A stretch of DNA of 64,000 nucleotides from Panaeolus papilionaceus (taxonomy: Eukaryota; Basidiomycota; Agaricomycetes; Agaricales), in contig JADNRZ010000007.1 of the NCBI GenBank assembly GCA_015501605.1, positions 1,550,001 through 1,614,000 on the forward strand, read 5' to 3'. Position numbers and translations under genes: made by a program. Of the stretch, positions 34,774 through 44,842 are shown piece after piece. Each line of letters begins with the position of its first letter. The stretch's first letter is position 1. Under the pieces are notes generated by a model. That model searched no databases and was not told the origin of the DNA. It saw nothing but the letters and a program-made list of their open reading frames with translations.

Positions 34774-36264
34774 ACCTCTCCAAACCATACAGTACAGAAC
34801 CTTGCTATCTATCACTACGGGTTTACACGTCCAACCCAGGATCCTCGCAAGGCACCTATCTTATCCTTGCCTGCAGAGATCATTTGCCAAATCTTAAAGG
34901 ACTCCTTGGAACCTGGCAGGGAGAGTTTTCGCCCGTGTAACTATCCTATCGTGTCTGAGGGCTGCCGAAGATCACCAATAGAGCTCTCACATGTCTGCAT
35001 TGCATGGAGGGATATCGTCAATAACGCGCCAGAACTTTGGGATCATATCACGTTCCTTCACACCAGTTACAGGCAACTGGAGCCAACGGCACACTGGCTA
35101 GCGCGTTTAGGGGAATCGACACCGCTCACAATATCGCTGTACCAGTTTGCAGATCACCCAGGGATTGGTAATGATGACTCTTTGGGTCCTCTCCTCAATC
35201 TGCTTATGACCAAAGCCCACCTCTGGCATATGATTGACTTCCGATTGAATGGAACCGTCAAGGGCGATGTGATGGAAACCCTATCCCGCATCCAAACAAT
35301 AGCCAGCCCTATGCTCGCGGACGCCCGCATTTCTATAAACCCACAGAACCCAGCAGTATCATCCACCGTCCTACCTATTTTCAGCGCCTGGGATGCCTTT
35401 CGCAAAGTCCCAACCTTGTCGGCATTTTGCTGGCGCGCACCTTTCACTCCTGGAACCAATTATGCATCCCATCTTCGCATTCTGGAAATCAACTCACCTA
35501 TCAGTGTAGAGGTTCTCGTCGAAAATCTCCAGTCGTGTCCTCTCCTTGAAATGCTCAATGTCGACAAGATCGAATTGGAGTCAGACTCGATTGAAGTCGA
35601 CCCAGCGCACATGGACATACCATGCGAAGCCCCTCCTCTTGTCGTCCTCCCCCACTTGCTTCATCTTCACCTCAACAGCAAAGTTCTTCTGCACGACATC
35701 TTAACTCGACTACATACACCATCTCTGCACATCTTGCAAATCGCAGGTCTCGACGTCCGTGAAAGACAGCATGTCATTGGTATGCTGAAACGCAACAATC
35801 ACGTCCTCTCCAACTTAGGCCTCCAATTCGTCTCGACTACAGCCCAAGGGGGGAACATGCCCCTCTCAGCTGAAGAAACCAAGGACTATCTTGACGACCT
35901 CTACCCATTTATAGAACACGTCCAATCTTTGCACATCCTCGGCGGGACCTTCGACTTCCAACTCGTGGAGGTATTCAAAAGACCCATGACAACCGAACTG
36001 GAATGCGAAGATGTGTTCCCAGAATTAAGGAACCTTGGAATCTCCCAAGTCACGGCAGACGTCGACGACGGCGTCATCCTGCGCATGCTCGGCTCCAGAT
36101 TCTGGGACTTCAAGTTCGCTACGAAGCAAGACGTTCCTCTTCTCGAGGCAGCCAAGATACACGTGGATTCCTTGACCGACGAGATGGAGAAATATGTCAA
36201 CATGATTTCTCGGTGTGGCAACAGTGGTGGTATCGCTCGCACCCTGGAAATCCATTCCTCATAA
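34774..36264 (+). CDS. F-box / leucine-rich-repeat-like protein (5' exon not resolved)
   Basis: A probable substrate adaptor of an SCF ubiquitin ligase. The main exon encodes LSLPAEIICQILKDSL...ELSHVCIAWRDIVNNAPELW, a textbook basidiomycete F-box (LP..I...I......L..V.k.W+.ia...p.LW) at its N-terminus. Irregular leucine-rich segments follow (LRILEINSPISVEVLVENLQ, LLHLHLNSKVLLHDIL, SLHILQIAGLD). It stops at 36262-36264. There is no in-frame ATG between the upstream stop (34768-34770) and the F-box, and CTATTAACAG just before 34774 looks like a splice acceptor. The start therefore lies in an upstream exon I could not fix. Such F-box genes are greatly expanded in Agaricomycetes. The target is unknown. 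Confidence 0.8.
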   Translation, partial: TSPNHTVQNLAIYHYGFTRPTQDPRKAPILSLPAEIICQILKDSLEPGRESFRPCNYPIVSEGCRRSPIELSHVCIAWRDIVNNAPELWDHITFLHTSYRQLEPTAHWLARLGESTPLTISLYQFADHPGIGNDDSLGPLLNLLMTKAHLWHMIDFRLNGTVKGDVMETLSRIQTIASPMLADARISINPQNPAVSSTVLPIFSAWDAFRKVPTLSAFCWRAPFTPGTNYASHLRILEINSPISVEVLVENLQSCPLLEMLNVDKIELESDSIEVDPAHMDIPCEAPPLVVLPHLLHLHLNSKVLLHDILTRLHTPSLHILQIAGLDVRERQHVIGMLKRNNHVLSNLGLQFVSTTAQGGNMPLSAEETKDYLDDLYPFIEHVQSLHILGGTFDFQLVEVFKRPMTTELECEDVFPELRNLGISQVTADVDDGVILRMLGSRFWDFKFATKQDVPLLEAAKIHVDSLTDEMEKYVNMISRCGNSGGIARTLEIHSS

Positions 36265-36791
36265 TTGTTTGGATAAACTTTTCATTCCCTTTCCCCTCCT
36301 TGCTTGTTTTCTCTCCCTCTCGCACACACACTCTCTGTTGTATACATGAACGATTATAATATCGTGTCTAGATCTTGTCCTGTCTTGTTTTTTTCTCACA
36401 TTTTTCTCTCTCTCCGCTGTTACTCTTCCTTTCTAGTATTTGATATCTCGTCGCTCTGCTCTCGCTTTGTCTATCGCTTTGCTGTCCGTTTGCTCTTACA
36501 CTCAAGTACTGTATAATGTACAATTATGCTTCTTATCTCTGTACCTACTATTGATTAAATGTTACGACTTGGGACGACTCACACTGAATATTAATTAAGT
36601 TCTCCAACCTTGAATATAGAACTTTTCGCACCGGGCGTGTTGATATGAGAAGCAGTGCATTTGGGTACTTGATTTTGACAGCCAAAGCGAGGAATACAAG
36701 GGGGAAAAGGCAATATACTCTATGAGTGTAAACAGGTGAGCGCTCAGTTGCCACCAGTCCAGCTATAAGGCAATATATGTGAGCATGAATC
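36265..36791. other. Convergent intergenic region, 3' UTRs
   Basis: Pyrimidine-rich (T/C runs at 36285-36500), the shared 3' flank of the F-box gene and the convergent AA9 gene. No exon. Confidence 0.45.
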
Positions 36792-38007
36792 CTAAATAAT
36801 ACCAGGGAACTCGACGTACACTGCAGGTCCTGGGATTGGGTAGCTCTGAAAAGACATGCTCAATCAACAAAGTCATAAACATGAGGCATAAACTTACGCC
36901 AGTATCTGTGAAAGTTGATTAGCGTTCGAATTTAACACTCCATAGCATCTCAAAAACTCACTCTGATACACATCGAATGTGATACCGGGAGTGGTTGACT
37001 TGTAAGCTCCCGGGAACGAGACAAATGAGCTCGGGAATGCATTTCCTGACCCCGTTACTTGGACTTGGATGCAGCTTGGGTAAACTTGAACACCAGGGTA
37101 GGTGTAAGCTACTCGTCGTTGGTTAGTTTTCTACTCAAACAGTCACACTAGCCGTAGAACGAACCAGCATGGAGAGCAAGACTAGATGAGGCGTAAAGCA
37201 TTTAGTACACCTGAGGCGAATAGCCATGAAAATAGCGCACATTTCGTGACGGATGATGTATTGACCGGGTCGCAGTTTAGGTGGGATGGTGAAGGAGTAG
37301 ATGCCCTTGTTAGCAAGAAGGAGCTCGGCAGCAGCCCATCTACCAGAAGAATCTTTGCCTTGTTCATGGACCTTGAACCAGACGGCACTGTATGTTGGAA
37401 ATTAACTTATGGAAGAGATTGAAGCAGGAAGAGTCTTACGAGGTGCCAGGGTTCCACTTCGTAATATCGCTGGGAGCACGCGCCATATAGGTGATGATGG
37501 GCCCCTGGTGAATGTTTAATGAGTCAAATCTCTTTGAGGTCTCAGAATATTGCAGCCCCACCTTGTGACTGTCGGGCCAGGCGGTCCAGTTCAAGGAGAC
37601 TTTAGATCCTGCAGCGACGGTACCGACAAGGGCAGCAGGAGCGGAGCCGACAACACCACCAGACGACCATCCGTTGCATTGGACACTAAATAGTGAGGGG
37701 GTCAGTATGCTATTGTGAAGGAAGCATGACAGTCCCTTACTCAATCAACGACAGGTCCTCAACAGGTCCTGTTAGGAACACCCGTATGAATGACGGTAAA
37801 TTAAGTTCAATAGGGGGACATACCGTTGCCAGGAACCTTGCGAATAATGCGTTGAGGGGGCGGGTTGTAGTATGGGTCCTGGTATGGGAGGTATCCAGTA
37901 TATTTAGCGGAGCCGAGCGTGACTTCCTGGACATAGCCGTGTCCAGCGACGAGAGTCGTCAAAGAAGAGAGAACAGCAGAGAATAGAGAAACGCGGAACA
38001 ACATCAT
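36792..38007 (-). CDS. AA9 lytic polysaccharide monooxygenase, secreted
   Basis: A copper enzyme that oxidatively cleaves cellulose or hemicellulose outside the cell. The ATG at 38007 starts a signal peptide (MMLFRVSLFSAVLSSLTTLVAG); cleavage exposes His23, the N-terminal copper ligand, in HGYVQEVTLG. Spliced exons continue PVEDLSLIDVQCNGW, GSKVSLNWTAWPDSHKVG, HQGPIITYMA and AVWFKVHEQG. RHEILALHAAYTYPGVQVYP follows (two introns between 37085 and 37240), holding the second His ligand region and the axial Tyr in QVYPSCIQ. The end is GSYPIPGPAVYVE, a typical AA9 terminus. There is no cellulose-binding module. About 250 residues. A TATAAAAG box lies at 38058-38065 on the coding strand, 51 bases before the ATG. 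Confidence 0.93.
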
Positions 38008-38057
38008 GCAGAAGCGGGAGATAGCCGATGAGTGATTCTGCCTTTCTACCGCAGGGT

Positions 38058-38065
38058 CTTTTATA
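38058..38065 (-). promoter_or_regulatory. TATA box of the AA9 gene
   Basis: TATAAAAG on the minus strand, 51 bases upstream of the ATG, fitting a strongly inducible secreted-enzyme gene. Confidence 0.6.
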
Positions 38066-39482
38066 CCGCTGAAGCTGTCAGACATTTTGCGGACGCGATA
38101 GAGCTTTTAGAGCCTGGTCTTCTTGCGGAGATCCCCAGCGGACCGCGGAATGCTGCATGGTGTATTGACATCCCGGTCTGATGACATTTTTGAGTTGCTA
38201 GATGACATTGGCCATGAGTTTGGGGCCACCTTGTGATAGAGACGCGGATACAGTGACTAAAACCCCGCCTTTCCTTTCCGGAAGTAAGATTGAGGCATTT
38301 CATTGAGGTTATAACAAATCAAAGCCACGATCTGCTTGATTTTTTGAAGGGCGTGAGCGATAATTTACCGAGAGACAATCCTACCATATCGACTATTTCC
38401 CGACCAGTTTCTACAATGCGAGAGGGCTGTCTGTTGAGAATTGGACATTTTTGGCCCATAAGGAATTCGTTGGGGTTCGTCAGGCATGACGAAGATATAA
38501 AATGCGTGAAGTCGCTGTGTTGGCATAATTTAAACCTCGGAAAAGACTTGGAAAAGCCGGTCAGCTGTTGAGGTCGATGGATCTTGTTTGAAGGGATAGC
38601 CACAAAGCACAAAGCGAAAGGCCCTTGAAAAGGACGCCTTGGTTTTGTCAAACCCTCAGGTAGACTCCAGCATTGCGACATTGCAGTGCTGCACACAGGG
38701 ATTGCGGAAATTCGGCAAAATTCGACAGCAAATGCGTCCCTTATCACAGCCCTGGCAACATTATTTTCTGCCGATCCCTGGAGATCCAGTAGACTGATAG
38801 CCTGTAAGCTCAGACACCATTATCGTGGAATTCCATTCTGAAATATCAAGAACCATGGGTTGAGGTCCGCAGACTTGGTATTATCTGGAGTAGTACCTGA
38901 GACACATTAAGCTTTTAGCTTGAGTGGGCCATCAGCAAGTTGGCATTTTGCTTGTCGGCTTTTTGCCGCTTTTGGACTTGCGGAAAGTCCAAAAGCGGAA
39001 AAGCGTTTGATTTCGGGGCAAATCTAAGCCAAATTTGGCTTAGTTCTGGGAAAGATTATACAACTTTTTTAAAAACCGGACGCGGCTTTTCTGCTTGCTT
39101 CTAGAGGGCTACTTATTCGCTTTTTTTTCGCTTTTTTTCGCTTTTAAAAGCGAAAAAAAGTAAATTGCCCACTTTCTGATGACTTGATGCCAGTAAAGAA
39201 CCGTTGTAGATCAAGAAGAGCTCACAAATGAATTGTATAACAGAGTGATAGAGCGTGCATTAGAGTGCAAAAGAAGTACCCTGTATTGCACCCAGGTGGT
39301 GGTCGGGAATACCTCTGTTGATTGTCGATGCTATCAAAGGAGCTGCCAACACGCGCAGTTAACCTGCCCTAATTCTAATTATATGCCCGTTTCAAGAATT
39401 ATGGTAATTCGATAGGACGATTACAGGATTAAATTATATAACAAATATAGTTATGACCGTTAGTATTACAGCTATACTACTA
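38066..39482. other. Intergenic with palindrome cluster
   Basis: No gene supported. The part at 38934-39170 is built of AAAGCG/CGCTTT words and hairpins (separate entry). Confidence 0.45.
38934..39172. repeat. Palindrome-rich element with CGCTTTT/AAAAGCG repeats
   Basis: A hairpin at 38966-38998 has 14-bp arms (CCGCTTTTGGACTT and its complement) around five bases. AGCCAAATTTGGCT (39027-39040) is a perfect palindrome. CGCTTTT words repeat at about 39118-39145 and face AAAAGCG at 39146-39152. The block is bounded by GAGTGGGC on the left and GCCCACTT on the right, suggesting a small non-autonomous element with short inverted ends. Confidence 0.45.
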
Positions 39483-41602
39483 TCATAGTCTAGCAAATAA
39501 GGCGCCAGCGACGACAGTTGCAAGGATGGTCGCCCACTGAATACCATTTTGAACACCTAAGGGTGCTGCTGCCGAGATGTAGTGACCAATTCCAGCAATG
39601 GTGGAGTTACCCTGGAAGAGCTTTCCAGATCCCGATCCAAGAACAACCAGAGCAGCACTCGGGCCTGGAATTTGGAGTCGGCAGCCTCTCTCGCAATTCA
39701 TCTCAACCGTCTGTTGTTCACCCTCCAAGTCACCATTGTCGTGGATGGTCTGCCCTGCCCAAGAGATATTGGTGCGTTCCCAAACGGAAGGTGCCTGGAG
39801 GAGGCGGTATTCGATTGTGTCAGCGACATCAGCAGGGATGTTGAATTGCTGAGTGTCGTTGCTGAAGTTGATGAAGGCCAATTTGCCTCGGGTCTTGCCA
39901 GCCTGGTCGTAGATACCGTAGGCCGCAAAGTTGTTGGCAACACCAGTCCGGTTACTGTTGAGGTCGAGCTCGACGACAACGCTGCCTTCAGCGTCTGTGA
40001 TTTCTGACAGGAACAACGCTGCGTAGTAAGGCGATCCAGTACGCCATCCGGGCTCAGTTCCAGTTGTTGGGGTAGGGGGATCGAATAGGTTGTACTGGAT
40101 CTCGAACTCTCTGGTGTGCAGGAAGACGGCTGAGTAGTTCATAGCTGCGGCCTTCAAACCGACGTCGACACCCCAGAGCGACATAGCAAACTATTCCGAA
40201 AATTATAAGTTTGTAACAAGAATTTCAAGGGATATTACGCACTGTCGATGAGATGAAGGTTCCGCCGCATGCAACAGAGTTGTACTCGGACATAATGACC
40301 GGCACACCAAGTTGCTGGGCCTGCATGATGCCCTGAGTTTGCCATCCGAGATAGGATTCGACTGGAACAAATGTGAGCTTTACTCCAGCGTTTGCGGGAA
40401 GTTGCACGAACCATTGCTATGTGATAGGTAGTATGTAATATTTGTATTTCGGTCGGTAGGGCCATTGCATGCGTGATTAGGGTATCTTTGCAGCCTGAAG
40501 GTCGTGTGAGTGAGAAATTGAGAAGGGCAAGGTGACCATTTGGCCTACGTGTAGTATTTGTAGGGGTAATCCTTCATTCCAGCATCTAGGATATCGTGAA
40601 GGTCCCTGGAGATAATCAAAATAAGTACGCCTCGCGCGTTTCATAGTTCATTGCACATACCAGCGGCAGCAGATAGTGGGACCTCCCAAGATTGGCGAGT
40701 CACCGAGAGCGCCGACCTTGTCAAGCTCAGCAATCGCCTGTCCAAGCTCAGGAATCTACCAAACGGTCATCAGTCGACTTCCATGGAGATAGGAATTTGT
40801 AAAACCCACATATGATTCGATATCATATTCATGACGTTCTCCGTGATTTGCGTACAAATCCGGCTCCTTCGGAGTTGGTCAGCTCATTGAACAATGAAGG
40901 TACTTATGCATTGCTGCAGACGGACTTACATTCCCAAGGAACAAAGAATCCAACCTTCGTCCCAGTTTCTCGCGCGCGGCCTTTCCGATTTGTGCAACTG
41001 CTTCGAAGGCATGAGGGTCTCGCATGCTCAATCCAACACTGAACTGCATTTCGCCCACTTTATCTGCCATTCCATTCATGATATCGAAGAACATTGGGCC
41101 ATAGTTCACTGGGATGTCGTTGAAGTACGCATCGGGGTCGATATGTTCGATGGGTACATTCAAGTCAGGGACGTACGTTGAGCTATATGAACACAGTTCG
41201 TTTCAGACGGGGATCGAATCTCAAATTGGTTGTTACGCACCCGTCCATACCATTTCCTCCAACTCTAATACGCAAAGGTTTCGACATCCTTGCTATTAAA
41301 TTGTGAAGATAGTTTTGCATAGCCGTCGGTTGTCTATTCACTGAAACTCCCCCTGAAGATCACACGGCGTCAGCTAAAATACCTCAAAGAATCAATAGGA
41401 TTTGCGGAGACGTACAGAGTGTATCGAAGGAGCTCAATTCCCAAGACAAACCAATGAAGTGATCCTCAATAACATTTACAAGAGCGCTGGCGGGAGGCTC
41501 GTTGGGAAAAGTGATGTTGAGCGGGGGTCCAGGGGCAGCGGTAACGGGTGCAAGTGTGCTGGCCGCGAGCGCAGCTATAAATAGTCTGTATGGTGACGAC
41601 AT
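39483..41602 (-). CDS. GH79-family glycoside hydrolase (beta-glucuronidase-like), secreted
   Basis: The ATG at 41602 begins a signal peptide (SSPYRLFIAALAASTLAPVTA), then LNITFPNEPPASALVNVIEDHFIGLSWE, the usual start of fungal GH79 enzymes. Later exons carry VRIGGNGMDG-like text near 41250, NYGPMFFDIMNGMADKVG, and DSLFLGN joined to EPDLYANHGERHEYDIESY (40800-40940), with the acid/base Glu in GNEPDLY. PVIMSEYNSVACGG (near 40280) holds the likely nucleophile Glu. The large last exon contains the beta-sandwich: EFEIQYNLFDPPT, WRTGSPYYAALFLSE, GKLAFINFSNDTQQFNIP. It ends in a hydrophobic stretch (IQWATILATVVAGALFARL), which could be a GPI-anchor signal. The enzyme probably removes (4-O-methyl-)glucuronic acid from arabinogalactan or similar glycans. 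Exon borders in the middle are approximate. Confidence 0.87.
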
Positions 41603-44205
41603 GGTTATGCCAATGTGCAGTGAAGGAGCGGACGGTTAAATCAAACCAAAGATTTCGACTAATATATGAGAGAACAAAAATTTGGCGACCAAAAGTCGTG
41701 CGTGTTTATGAACCCATCAAGACCTTGGATTCACAAGTGGCCGAGCAACGAAAACGGCTTGTAAAACTAAAATTGCCCTTCTTGGCGTATCTGTCAACCG
41801 CGCCGGGTTCTGCCGCCTATGCCGACGGGGTAATTGGCGCAAATGTTGGTCTTGGCGCTTATATTTCCCTCACGAGGGTCGTAAAAATAATTCTTATCAT
41901 ATGAGGGCTATCTTCTTCAACTCATTCATCATATGTTGTCTAGCTATAAAAAGACGCGAGCTCCTCACGAAAGATGGAAGCATAGGCGATCAGACAACCC
42001 CACGCCGTGCAAAAAACGGCCAACTTAAGTTGTAGGGGTGGCAGCCACAGTTCAATTCGGCATGCTTGGCCAAAGCTTTGGTGTGGAGAGCGGACACTCC
42101 CTTGCAGGCTTGGGTGTGTTAGGTATAACGTTAGTTAAGACTCTCGGTTTCGTGGCGTGTATTCAGAACTTCCGGAGTTGGGTCGATCATATCCGGGCAT
42201 TTCGTTTTTTCAGCAAATGTTTCCCGACATCAGATACGTCCTGGCTGGCAGATGGGTCCGATGGTGGCCACAACCAATATCCATACTACTTGAGTGCTGC
42301 CTGGTCAGATGTAAAGTGGAGTTTGGGGATATAATTAGTACCCAAATACCGTTGCATCATGGGAGGGTCGCGTATATATACCTGTAGGAGCCCGTGAGGC
42401 GCAGGTTCCGAGTCGATGATTATTATGAGCAAAACGATCGCGACTTTTGAACCCTAGAAAATGTACGTAGATACGGGGGTGCATACGTACTCATCACATG
42501 CCATGACTGCTTAAGGCATATATAAAGCTTGGTATGCCCAAGTCTCTAAGGATATTGGGATGGTATCAGATACACTACAAAAAAAACAAAATGGCCCTAT
42601 AAGAGTACTCTAGAGTTTAACATACATGGTGCGAGCTCACGATGATGACAAGGCAAATTAGAACGTTGCATTGCCGAGCGCTTCTGGAGGGGCCAAAGCG
42701 CGGCTGAGCACACCCCGCACGAGTGTTGAAGTAGGATTCGGAAGCTTCGAAGCCTCAGCGCTTGCTGATGACGCAATGATGAAATCATTCCAATAATACA
42801 CGGATGCCGTCGACCGATAACTTTGAGATCATGACTGCTTCAAACTTCAATGCGTAAAATGGTTGTAGAAAAAAAAAGGAAAAACGGGTGTTCACCAGAA
42901 GGACCACTTCACACGAGATCGCCATACTGTACCGATGCGTACGATGACCACCACCCGACGTGCCAATTCTTTCTTGCGGATTCGAGCGGTAAGTATAGCT
43001 GAATGGCGGGTTATTCGTATCTCGAGAGATCAAGGTAGATAACCTATGTACAGAAAACCTGCTAAGTATTTGATCACAACGTGCTGACAGGAGCCCTTGC
43101 GCTAGACAAGCCCGGTATAGTTTAAAAGAGCTCCCTTTCACGCTCTAAATATACACAGGATATTGAGTATATACCCTGAACTTCAAAATCGTCTGGCCAT
43201 GGGTGGGTGTCACGTCGGGGAGCATCATGCCTCTTCGTTGTCGACGGTTGGGATAACGGGAATAACAATCTGAGAGTAGGGCATAGTCTCCGTTTTAAAC
43301 TTGTGTCTCTTTGAGTTCTTGTATCCCAAGCATACGTCATGGTGGTTTATTTACTGAAGCACAGGTTGGCTCCATTCACCCCAGTATGACGGTACATTTG
43401 GGGAAGTATTCGAGGACCTAGAATACTTCCCCAAATGTACCGTCATAGCCAGTCTTCGTCTCGATGGAAGTCGTTCACTAAATGAGCAACATCAACATCC
43501 ATATCCTTCGCATCCTCCTTGTTGGTTTGCGCGCAGAAACGGCGAGACGAGTGAGGAATAGACAGATTCGAATTAAGTAGAACAATGTACAGCCTGGACT
43601 CGAGCCCCCTTCTCACGATCACCCTTCGACTCAGAATCTAAACCTATGAATACCCACTTCCCTACTCTGCGAAGAACTTGCTAGATGGGTATCCACCTAT
43701 ACAATTACTCAGAAGGGGGAATCTTGGCTAAATTGCTTTCCGAATGCGCTCGTAAAACTCCGGACAAAAAACCTTCCATATTGGCGACTCGAGGTGGATC
43801 ATCCGCCGTAATCAGATATGCCCAAATTGCGCAGGAAGAGATTTCAACGACTCGAACCTCGAACCGTCTGCTTCGAGAGACTGACGATAGGCATTTAAAT
43901 ATCCTAACGGCGACGTACGTCGCCGGCTCACCAAGGGTTCTACTGATAAGTGGGATTGAAAAACGTACCCATAATCCCTTCGCGTGAAGCACAGATTATG
44001 GTTCATAGTGGTTATTATCCCATTTCAACGATTTTCCCGTTTCCTTTTTGTTCGCTGCGAAGCCGATATTATTGTGAGAGGATCATATTGTCATGTAGAA
44101 TAATACTAGAATTTTCATACACTTGAGTCTTCGGTCCCAGTCATTCTGTTGGCAGAAATGGACCGACAGCTGGAATGCGTAAGAGTCCGGCAACACTAAT
44201 ACGCC
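41603..44205. other. Intergenic, gene-poor
   Basis: No intact gene. It contains a possible decayed P450-like stretch (about 42150-42330, weak) and a perfect hairpin at 43385. ORFs on both strands at 43685-44006 overlap each other and show no family motif. Confidence 0.4.
43385..43447. repeat. Perfect 27-bp inverted repeat with 9-base loop
   Basis: TATGACGGTACATTTGGGGA... (27 bases, 43385-43411) is followed after nine bases by its exact reverse complement (43421-43447). There is no coding sequence around it. Confidence 0.9.
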
Positions 44206-44377
44206 TACAGTCGAACTAGTAATAAGGCATACGAGTCATAAGGCATAGGTTTTCCGGTCCACGAAATCATAATTTTGGCCCGTATGCCTCTGAAATAAGG
44301 CATACCTTGTCACCTTGTCATATGGCATAGCTTTTGGCATCCACCAAAAGGTATGCCTTATTACAAGTTCGACTGTA
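44206..44377. mobile_element. TA-flanked MITE with 25-bp terminal inverted repeats
   Basis: The ends read TA-CAGTCGAACTAGTAATAAGG... and ...CCTTATTACAAGTTCGACTG-TA. The 25-base ends match with one mismatch, and a TA dinucleotide flanks each side, the target duplication used by Tc1/mariner transposases. The 168-bp interior repeats the word AAGGCATA several times and has no ORF. It is a non-autonomous Tc1/mariner-type element. Confidence 0.8.
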
Positions 44378-44489
44378 ATGCAATCAAGCTAGAAAATATT
44401 CAAGTTTAATGATCCGCTTGAATTCTTTTATCTGGTGGTAGTTCGGTTCGACAGCTCCAGACCTGGATATGTCATTAGGAGATGTAAAG

Positions 44490-44842
44490 GAATCCAACCA
44501 TGCGGTTCCGGCCAATCGTAGTGCTGATGACTTGATTCCTCAGTATAATTGTGATATATGGGCTCAACAAGCATTGATTGCAAGCCTTTCTATCAGTAAA
44601 GCGTTGTCGAGGTATCAATACCAGGTCAAAAATAGGCCATGACCTCCATGAAGGGTCGTGATAGGTTCCGAGCGCAACCCGACATGAATGCGCGAAGCGA
44701 AAAGGTCTAACCATGCGGTGCCCGCCAACCATAGGTAGAGCCGGGGAACCAGCAGTATAAATAGTCGCAAAAGTACCCTCGCCAGCTCTAAGCTCTCGAC
44801 GCTCGTTCGTTGTATTAGCATTGTCTATACCAGTAATCCGTC
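44490..44842 (+). promoter_or_regulatory. Tandemly duplicated core promoter and 5' leader of the decarboxylase gene
   Basis: Two copies, offset by exactly 212 bases, share AACCATGCGGT (44497 and 44709), CAGTATAA (44541 and 44753) and a downstream leader with TCTAT.CAGTAA (about 44590 and 44825). The proximal copy has TATAAATA at 44755-44762, about 88 bases before the ATG at 44843; the distal copy is the weaker TATAATTG at 44543. Confidence 0.6.

Noticed and set aside
43685..44006. ORFs of about 100 codons on both strands
   Set aside because: Mutually overlapping, no family motif, no intron signals; likely chance.
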